From: Bacteroidota bacterium
Lineage (GTDB): Bacteria > Bacteroidota > Ignavibacteria > Tepidaquicellales > Tepidaquicellaceae
Direction: 5' to 3'
DNA length: 6,830 nt
NCBI GenBank assembly: GCA_003519545.1
Contig: DOWN01000217.1
Span: 1-6,830, forward strand
The notes below the pieces were generated by a model, which searched no databases, was not told the DNA's origin, and was given only the letters and a program-made list of their open reading frames with translations. This document shows, piece after piece, positions 1 through 5,692 of the stretch (positions are counted from its first letter, which is position 1; each line of letters opens with the position of its first letter). The position numbers were made by a program, and so were the translations under genes.

Positions 1-156
1 CACTTTTAACTTTACAAACTTTATTTTTTTTAAGCTCGACTCATCATTTAAAATAATTCGGTCATCATACATTTAGGATGCAAATTTCCGTTAATTTGGT
101 ATTTTACAGACGAGTATTCCTGTAATTGTATTTTCCAGACATTAAAATCATTCATT
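1..156. other. Non-coding leader upstream of the lipoprotein gene
   Basis: This A/T-rich stretch ends in an A/T-rich segment directly before the ATG at 157. There is no Shine-Dalgarno motif, as is usual in Bacteroidota. TTAATTTG at 91-98 matches the Bacteroidota -7 consensus TAnnTTTG at seven of eight positions, but I see no convincing -33 TTTG at the proper distance, so I do not call a promoter. I see no convincing end of an upstream gene and no RNA gene here. Confidence 0.5.
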
Positions 157-1677
157 ATGATCAAAAAAGGATTTTTTTTATTTCTATTCAGCTGGATCAG
201 TTTTTTGGGTTGTGATTTATACGATTTCAATGACCCGTGGACAAAAATAACTGATGCTGAATATGCCATTCCATTGATCAACTCCAAAATTACAGTTGAA
301 TCCGCCTTATCTGGTCAGGATCCTGGCTTGGACATTCATTTTGATGAAGATGGTACCATTGTTTTGAAATATAGTTCGGAATTAATCCGAAAACAAGCAG
401 TTGAGATTTTTAAACCAATCGTTTTCCCTGCTGCACTGTATTTTATAGACAGCATGTTGCAGATCAGATTTGACCAACTGGGCAACTATAATGTCCAGAA
501 AGGTACCATCAGAGGAGATTCCATACGGTTTGCCTTTACGTCGCACTATAATGAGCCGGTACAAATCACCGTCTCCATACCTGAAGCTTTTGATATTACC
601 GGTACTTTCTCAAAAACCATTACCATTCAACCTAACAGCACTTTAATTACGCCTTTGTATTCGCTTCGCGGATATAATTTTGTTTCGCCCAACAACCACC
701 TTACATTCCGGTATGACGCGCGTAAACCCAATGGTGAAAGAGTACTTTTGGACAATGCACATTTCCAATTCACATATTTCCTATTCGAATTCGTTCAGGG
801 TTATCTGGGGCAAAATATACAAAAGCTCAACCAGGAGATTCCAGTCAATATTTTCAAGCAATGGAAAAGCGGTTTATTGGAATTTGCTGATCCCCAGGTT
901 ACTGTCAGAATGGATAATTCCTTTGGTTTTCCCGTAAAGGCTTTGATCGAGAGTTTCGAAATTACACAATTGGGTGGTCAGACTGTTAAATTGGAAAGCA
1001 CTATTTTTGATAACGATATATTTTTTGACTACCCAAAATTGGATGAGATCGGCCAGGTTAAGACCACGGAATTTCATTTTGATAAGACCAATTCAAACTT
1101 TGCGACAGCTTTTAACCAAAAATTGACCGGAGTAAATTACAAAATTGATGCCATCGTGAATCCGGAAGATGATCCTTCTTTTGTAGGTTTCTATAGTCAC
1201 AGTAGTTATTACTTACTAAGTGTGGGCGTCGAATTGCCATTGATTTTCAAAGCAGAAAACTTCCGTATAGAACAGGAGGTCGACTTCGAAAGCCCTGTCA
1301 AAAACCTGGAAGAAGTAGGTGATTTTGAAATAAAATCTTACATTACCAATCTCTTTCCGGTTGAAGTTTTTGCACAACTTTATTTCATTGACAATAACGG
1401 ATTAACCATCGATTCACTTTTTACCGGAGGCGAAAAACATTTTGTAGCCGGCATAATAAATCATGATGGCTCAGTGAGTCCGGGAGAAATAGCTGAACCT
1501 GAATTCATTAGATTTGGCTCTGAGAGGAAAAATCTGTTGGCGAACTCTGTTAAAGTGTTGGCAAAAATCCGAATGTCTACTCCCGGAAGTCAAAATTCAT
1601 ACATCAGGATCACAAAAGACATGGGGTTAGACCTTCAAATGGGTTTGCGTTTCAAAGCGGACTTAAGCAAATTATAA
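157..1677 (+). CDS. Bacteroidota surface or periplasmic lipoprotein of unknown function, with repeated beta-sandwich-like units
   Basis: The protein has 506 residues. A lipoprotein signal peptide is visible: K3-K4, a hydrophobic core at residues 6-17, then F16-L17-G18-C19 as a relaxed lipobox. Cys19 should be lipidated. The following residues are acidic (D20, D23, D26), which in Bacteroidota can act as an export signal to the cell surface. The mature part opens with a W28...YAIPLINSKIT segment (36-46) of a type I associate with Bacteroidota lipoproteins encoded beside DUF5723 proteins. The rest is beta-rich, with three similar short motifs: N-E-P-V near 132, F-P-V near 258 and F-P-V near 400. 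Each precedes an alternating hydrophobic strand, as in LEA14-like or Ig-like sandwiches. There are no catalytic motifs. The outer-membrane barrel gene follows 169 bp downstream on the same strand, which suggests that the two act together. The lipoprotein call is firm, the repeat reading is moderate, and the function is unknown. Confidence 0.85.
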   Translation: MIKKGFFLFLFSWISFLGCDLYDFNDPWTKITDAEYAIPLINSKITVESALSGQDPGLDIHFDEDGTIVLKYSSELIRKQAVEIFKPIVFPAALYFIDSMLQIRFDQLGNYNVQKGTIRGDSIRFAFTSHYNEPVQITVSIPEAFDITGTFSKTITIQPNSTLITPLYSLRGYNFVSPNNHLTFRYDARKPNGERVLLDNAHFQFTYFLFEFVQGYLGQNIQKLNQEIPVNIFKQWKSGLLEFADPQVTVRMDNSFGFPVKALIESFEITQLGGQTVKLESTIFDNDIFFDYPKLDEIGQVKTTEFHFDKTNSNFATAFNQKLTGVNYKIDAIVNPEDDPSFVGFYSHSSYYLLSVGVELPLIFKAENFRIEQEVDFESPVKNLEEVGDFEIKSYITNLFPVEVFAQLYFIDNNGLTIDSLFTGGEKHFVAGIINHDGSVSPGEIAEPEFIRFGSERKNLLANSVKVLAKIRMSTPGSQNSYIRITKDMGLDLQMGLRFKADLSKL

Positions 1678-1846
1678 GGTAGTCTAAGATGCAAATCAGT
1701 GTTTCTTAATTATTTCTTAAACTATCATCCATCTGTAACAAAATGGAGAAATCGGGAGTTTTGCTTAAAATCTGCAAAGCTGCCACTTGTTGTAAAATAA
1801 ACATATTATCTGCATTTTCAATTATTTAAGCATAAATAAAAATAAA
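1678..1846. other. Intergenic spacer between lipoprotein and outer-membrane protein genes
   Basis: The 169-bp gap is long enough for a separate promoter, but no clean Bacteroidota promoter is seen. A TTG at 1787-1789 and TATCTG at 1807-1812 are only a partial match. A small inverted repeat (TTTGC and GCAAA, near 1761-1778) has no T-tract after it, so it is not a convincing terminator. A 28-codon reading frame at 1743-1829 has no supporting evidence. The last 16 bases before the ATG are an A-rich leader typical of the phylum. Confidence 0.5.
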
Positions 1847-3130
1847 ATGAGCATAAAACAAAATTTAATATTCCTTGCCTTATTCTTTCCGTCTTTTGTC
1901 AGTATGCAGGCACAATCCGAATTAATGGGTTATTACATGAATAATACCGGAACAGATCTATATTTAAATCCTGCAAAAACCACGGATGCGAGACTCAGTT
2001 GGGTGCTTCCGTCCGGATACTACGGACATGGGATACACGGATCTTCGGTCTTGAGGCTATTCAGATCCGGCGGCATTTCATCTGCCAGGCTCACGGATGA
2101 CCTTCAAACACAAAACAGCATGCTTTTTGGGGGACAACTGAGTCTTTTCGGTTTCAACTACAGTCAAAACAATTTTTCAATTCAGATAGGTCAAAATTTA
2201 AAAACGCATCTGCAGGTCGATTACAATTACACTCTGATCGACATGATTTTGAATGGAAATGCAGGGTATATCGGTAAAAATGTGAATATTGGTCCTTATC
2301 TTGACGCGTTGATGTACAATGAGCTCTATCTGGGTGGCTCGTATGCCATTGGCAACCTTCGTCTCGGTGCTAAAATTAAAAAACTCAACGGAGTCGCCAA
2401 TGTCTACACACCCCAAAATACTTTTTCCATCTATACGGACGAAAAGATTTATGAACTGAGTTTCACCAATAAATATCACATATATACCAATTCATATTCA
2501 GACAGTTGGGACAATGTCTGGCAATCTCTCAAATTCTGGGGAAATGATGGATGGGCGCTTGATTTAGGCCTCGAGGCAAAGATCAATGATCAATTTAAGG
2601 TCTCCGGAACATTGCTGGATATGGGTTCCATCAACTGGAAAAACAACACAAAAAAAATTATCTCCGAAGGAACTTATGATATCAATGGCATCAATCTGGA
2701 AGGAATATTTACCGATACGATTTCAGTTTTTGATTTCGACACTTTGGGAAATCTGTTCAACTTTGAAGTACTGGAAGAAAATTACAAAACCCCGCTACCA
2801 GTTCAGTTGTACCTTGGTTTCCAATACCTTCCGACTGAACAGTGGGAGATCAACGCTTTGTATTATGACAGGTTTTCAGCAGGTCGTTCACATCCGGCAT
2901 TTATGGTCATGGGTAAATATAAGCCTTCGGATTATTTCCATACCGGTCTGAGTTATACGATCAACCGGTATTCATATTTCAACCTTGGGTGGAGTGCTGA
3001 GCTGCATGCCAAGTGGTTCCATGCCTTTATAGCTTTTGATAATATAACTGATATTTTTACACCTTTGTCCAGCGACTATTTCAATGTAAGGATGGGTACG
3101 ATGGTGGATCTATGGAGGAAAAAGATCTGA
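1847..3130 (+). CDS. DUF5723-like outer-membrane beta-barrel protein
   Basis: The protein has 427 residues. It starts with a Sec signal peptide (K4, hydrophobic core 7-18) with a likely signal peptidase I cut after A22, leaving QSE at the new N-terminus. The mature start carries an N-P-A motif (41-43) after LYL, which is typical of the Bacteroidota PorV/PorQ/DUF5723 type of FadL-like barrels. The rest alternates aromatic and polar residues in strands, with frequent Gly-Tyr-Trp girdle residues, and ends in paired strands rich in W, F and Y (about 375-424). No enzymatic motif is visible, and the expected location is the outer membrane. The ATG at 1847 is preceded by an A-rich leader and gives a proper signal peptide. 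The upstream lipoprotein gene on the same strand may encode a partner. DUF5723 is my best family assignment from the overall look. A secretion or transport role is not established for this family. Confidence 0.75.
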   Translation: MSIKQNLIFLALFFPSFVSMQAQSELMGYYMNNTGTDLYLNPAKTTDARLSWVLPSGYYGHGIHGSSVLRLFRSGGISSARLTDDLQTQNSMLFGGQLSLFGFNYSQNNFSIQIGQNLKTHLQVDYNYTLIDMILNGNAGYIGKNVNIGPYLDALMYNELYLGGSYAIGNLRLGAKIKKLNGVANVYTPQNTFSIYTDEKIYELSFTNKYHIYTNSYSDSWDNVWQSLKFWGNDGWALDLGLEAKINDQFKVSGTLLDMGSINWKNNTKKIISEGTYDINGINLEGIFTDTISVFDFDTLGNLFNFEVLEENYKTPLPVQLYLGFQYLPTEQWEINALYYDRFSAGRSHPAFMVMGKYKPSDYFHTGLSYTINRYSYFNLGWSAELHAKWFHAFIAFDNITDIFTPLSSDYFNVRMGTMVDLWRKKI

Positions 3131-3411
3131 AAAACTATCCGAACAAAATGACATTATTTAATTTCAGTTAAAATCAGAATCATAATTATTTAGGAATATT
3201 CTGTAAAAAATGGGTAAAAGACAAAAGGTGTGTCGACTGCGCAGGGATATTAGATATATTCAATCAGATAAATATAACGGATGTCTAAAAATAATCTTTT
3301 TTGTAAACAGGATAATAGTTTATTAAATATTCCAATATAGAAAAAGGCAAAAAAAGCAATTTATAAATTCAATAAATTGTTTAAGATTTGGAAATCACAA
3401 GGCAATCGATT
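3131..3411. other. Convergent intergenic region and probable edge of the A+T-rich cassette
   Basis: The two gene blocks meet tail to tail here. The left part holds a 6-bp inverted repeat (CAGAAT at 3175-3180, ATTCTG at 3198-3203) with a 17-nt loop and no T-tract, so it is not a good terminator for the + strand gene. A GC-rich patch at 3225-3246 contains two overlapping palindromes, GTCGAC and CTGCGCAG. A 38-codon open frame runs at 3210-3326 on the + strand (see findings). The right part holds the terminator-like hairpin for the - strand genes. There is no tRNA and no duplicated attachment-like sequence within the window. Confidence 0.5.
3349..3379 (-). terminator. Rho-independent-type terminator of the - strand cassette
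   Basis: On the - strand, an 8-bp perfect stem is formed by CAATTTAT (3379-3372) and ATAAATTG (3364-3357) with a 7-nt loop. It is followed by one C and seven consecutive T residues (3355-3349). It begins about 32 nt after the stop codon of the 99-residue gene and is oriented for that gene. The stem is A/T-rich with a single G-C pair, so it is weak by enteric standards but plausible in this very A+T-rich block. Confidence 0.55.
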
Positions 3412-3711
3412 TCATTTTATTGGTATAATATTTTGGATATAACCATAATAAGTTGAAACATCTACTTCAACATCAACATCATCTTCAACTACATTGCCAC
3501 ATTCTATACCAAAAATAGAAAAATACGACAAGAAATTGTAAACTATTTGAACATCGACTTCCTCCATATGATTAACATAAAATTTTTCGATCTTCTTTAA
3601 TTTATCTTTGTCATAATTTTCAAATATACTCTTGTCTATTTTACTTGACAATATCGTATATATTTCGTTAAACAACTCAATACCAAGCTCCAATTTTAGG
3701 GAATTTTTCAT
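3412..3711 (-). CDS. Small acidic protein of unknown family (99 aa)
   Basis: I do not recognise this protein. It has no signal peptide, membrane segment or cysteine motif (one Cys only, residue 72). Residues 1-68 look helical, with charged helices around 20-48 and a hydrophobic helix around 55-68. A strongly acidic stretch follows at 77-86, alternating Val with Asp/Glu (DDVDVEVDVS), before a Tyr-rich tail. The ATG at 3709-3711 is the first Met after an in-frame stop at 3739-3741. The gene lies 88 bp after the phosphoesterase gene on the same strand, has the same low G+C content, and is followed by a terminator-like hairpin, so it is probably the last gene of the cassette. A small accessory or regulatory partner of the two upstream proteins is possible but unproven. 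Confidence 0.6.
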   Translation of the reverse strand: MKNSLKLELGIELFNEIYTILSSKIDKSIFENYDKDKLKKIEKFYVNHMEEVDVQIVYNFLSYFSIFGIECGNVVEDDVDVEVDVSTYYGYIQNIIPIK

Positions 3712-3740
3712 TAATTTTGTTAGTTTTGTCCTTGAATTTT

Positions 3741-3759
3741 AAAACGAGCCGCAAAGCTC
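3741..3759 (-). terminator. Weak hairpin with short T-tract between phosphoesterase and small-protein genes
   Basis: On the - strand, GAGC (3759-3756) can pair with GCTC (3749-3746) over a 6-nt loop, extended by a T-G wobble, and is followed by TTTT (3744-3741). A second, all-A/T hairpin (ATTATT and AATAAT, 3763-3778) lies just before it. Together they could slow or partly end transcription before the 99-residue gene. The stems are too short to call this a functional terminator with confidence. Confidence 0.2.
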
Positions 3760-3799
3760 AATATTATTCGTTAATAATTATAATTTTTTTTCAAATAAT

Positions 3800-5692
3800 T
3801 TAAATTTTGTTTTTCTTGAACAACGTTGATTCATATTCTGATAAAATTCTAACATCAATATCAATGCCAATTTTTGAAAGCACTTTTATCTTATCGCAAC
3901 GTGAATTATCTGAATAATTAGTTTCAGCAAATAAATCTGATTTGAATTTAACAAAATTTAATTCAAGCAATTTTTCCCAATTTTGAAATGAATTTTCTTT
4001 AACCCTTGAATCTAAATAGAATAAATGATAAAGTGAAAAATCAAAAAATACAACCTTAATTAAGCTCACGGAATCAAGGAGTGTACTACTTTTGCAAATT
4101 AAATTAATTATTTCCTCAAATATTTCTTCAATTTCCTTAGATTTATTGGTGTGCGAAACATATAAATACAACTTTTCACCATACTTTATTGGCACTATTG
4201 AATTCTTAGATGGATAAGAAGTCACAGGTTTGGATTCATTTATTTCTTTTATGTGTAAATATTTACAATCAATATAAATATTATCAAAAATCTTAATACA
4301 AAAATTATCAACTTGCTGATTGTCAACAATTTTTAGATTAAGTCCATGAATATACTTGTAAAAACCACATTCGGTACTCATAAAAGCCTTGTCTTGCTTA
4401 TAATTCATTGAAAATGTGCAATCATAACAGGTTTCCAAATTCCCCTTTTTGGATTTTAATTCGTAATAAAATTCTTCTCCTTCAAATTCGAAATCATATT
4501 TATCCAAACTATTTTTTTTAAATAAATCTTTTCCGATCAATTTATAATGTGTTTGACTAAATTGTGAATTATCACCAAACATTTTAAAATATGAAAAACC
4601 TAAAGATGGAATAATTTTAATATCAATTTGATCATCTGACACCTCATAAAAGGTGTGATCAAATAGTTGAGCAGAATCAAAAAAATATGTTCTATTTCTA
4701 TAAATTGAAGGTTCAAAATACTCCACATGGATATGTGCAAAAAAAGCAATATCCGTATGTTTCATAATATATGAAAAATTTGACCTACTATTATATTGAG
4801 ATTCGTATGACATCCAGGAAATTGGCACATGACTTAAAAGACACACGATAGAATGACCTAAAACATTCCTGTGATATAACTTCATCAATTCATTATACAC
4901 ATTATTAGTAGATATACCAAAACTCAAATTTCCATATTCATCAAAACTCTCATCTATAATTTGCTGATCAACTAATTTATCATATGATTCTTTTCCCCAA
5001 AAATACTCTACTCCATTGAGTATAGAAAAAATCACATTATACTCCCGATCAAAAATTACCCCATGTGTACCCTTCGAACTCTTGTAAGTATCATACTCAA
5101 TACAATTGTTACAATTTTTATTAATATTATCAAACCTTTCAATAATTTTAGAACTAACAAACTTTTGATGCTTTAAGAAAAGATAGTCTGATATTTTCAT
5201 CCCATCGCTATTTCTCAATTCTTCAGCAAAGTCAATTTTTTCTAACTCATTTGCAAATTTTTCCAATAATGAATGCTTTCGGGGTTTATCCTGAAAAATA
5301 TTGCCTAACTCTTTTTCAAATTCTATTTTACCTTTAATTGATTTAATCTCAGTAATTTTATATCTTCGTTTTCCCTTTTTTAATGTGTCAAAGAAAATTT
5401 GAGGAATATTTCTTTGAAGAGAGTGATTTCCGGGAGCTAAAATAAGTCTTACATTTTTATTTTCTTCCTTTTCAAGATACCCATTAAATATCAAATTATA
5501 ACAAGCATTAAACTGTTCTTCTTTACCACTAAAAACCATATCTCCATTAATAATAATATGAGTTGGCTTCAAAGTGTCAATCTGATTTCTTACTGCCTCA
5601 AAATAATTTATATTTCTAATACCAACAGCATCATCTGATATCGCTTTGAAATGAATATCTGAAAAATTAAGTAGTTTAATTTCCTTCCTCAT
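3800..5692 (-). CDS. Calcineurin-like metallophosphoesterase with long insert and unknown C-terminal region
   Basis: This is a 630-residue predicted metal-dependent phosphoesterase, and its likely substrates are nucleotides, nucleic acids or phosphoproteins. The motifs of the calcineurin-like family are all present: D12-I-H14, G50-D51, G88-N89-H90, H288 (in LLSHVP) and H320-I-H322. The seven usual metal ligands (D12, H14, D51, N89, H288, H320, H322) are therefore intact. Two positions differ from the consensus: GNH is followed by Ser instead of Asp/Glu, and the final motif is AHxH instead of GHxH. About 195 residues separate the third and fourth motifs, a large charged insert that includes C194-x-x-C197. 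After the catalytic domain (to about 340) come roughly 290 residues I cannot assign, beta-rich with C422-x-x-C425. There is no signal peptide, so the protein is probably cytoplasmic. The ATG at 5690-5692 is the first Met after an in-frame stop (5705-5707), and the D-x-H motif so near the N-terminus supports it. The start lies inside the end of the upstream gene. Confidence 0.85.
   Translation of the reverse strand: MRKEIKLLNFSDIHFKAISDDAVGIRNINYFEAVRNQIDTLKPTHIIINGDMVFSGKEEQFNACYNLIFNGYLEKEENKNVRLILAPGNHSLQRNIPQIFFDTLKKGKRRYKITEIKSIKGKIEFEKELGNIFQDKPRKHSLLEKFANELEKIDFAEELRNSDGMKISDYLFLKHQKFVSSKIIERFDNINKNCNNCIEYDTYKSSKGTHGVIFDREYNVIFSILNGVEYFWGKESYDKLVDQQIIDESFDEYGNLSFGISTNNVYNELMKLYHRNVLGHSIVCLLSHVPISWMSYESQYNSRSNFSYIMKHTDIAFFAHIHVEYFEPSIYRNRTYFFDSAQLFDHTFYEVSDDQIDIKIIPSLGFSYFKMFGDNSQFSQTHYKLIGKDLFKKNSLDKYDFEFEGEEFYYELKSKKGNLETCYDCTFSMNYKQDKAFMSTECGFYKYIHGLNLKIVDNQQVDNFCIKIFDNIYIDCKYLHIKEINESKPVTSYPSKNSIVPIKYGEKLYLYVSHTNKSKEIEEIFEEIINLICKSSTLLDSVSLIKVVFFDFSLYHLFYLDSRVKENSFQNWEKLLELNFVKFKSDLFAETNYSDNSRCDKIKVLSKIGIDIDVRILSEYESTLFKKNKI
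4627..4663 (-). repeat. Strong inverted repeat inside the phosphoesterase coding region
   Basis: Two nested perfect inverted repeats share one axis. Seven bases TTTGATC (4627-4633) match GATCAAA (4657-4663), and ACACCT (4639-4644) matches AGGTGT (4651-4656) around a 6-nt loop. In RNA this gives a 13-bp stem with a 5-nt bulge on one side. On the coding strand it spans codons for about residues 344-355, just after the catalytic domain. The repeat is a fact of the sequence. Whether it has a function is unknown. Confidence 0.4.
5676..5692 (-). other. 17-bp gene overlap, probable translational coupling
   Basis: The stop TAA of the upstream unknown gene (5678-5676) lies 12 nt beyond the ATG of the phosphoesterase gene (5692-5690), in a different frame. 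There is no Shine-Dalgarno motif before this ATG, only A/T-rich sequence. Ribosomes finishing the first gene could therefore reinitiate on the second, giving linked expression of the two proteins. Confidence 0.6.

Noticed and set aside
48..287. 79-codon open frame on the - strand
   Set aside because: It runs across the lipoprotein start region in the opposite direction, has no recognisable domain, and overlaps a well-supported signal peptide.
1787..1812. Possible Bacteroidota promoter (TTG ... TATCTG)
   Set aside because: The -7 element matches only part of TAnnTTTG, and the spacing is shorter than the usual range.
1743..1829. 28-codon open frame in the spacer between the two + strand genes
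   Set aside because: It is too short, has no homology I recognise, and ends only 18 nt before the next gene. It is more likely leader sequence.
2198..2951. Open frames of 93 and 121 codons overlapping the outer-membrane protein gene
   Set aside because: They are alternative-frame readings of a gene with clear signal peptide and barrel features, and neither product resembles a protein family.
3175..3203. Inverted repeat CAGAAT/ATTCTG as a terminator for the outer-membrane protein gene
   Set aside because: The arms are only 6 bp, the loop is 17 nt, and an A-run rather than a T-run follows on the + strand.
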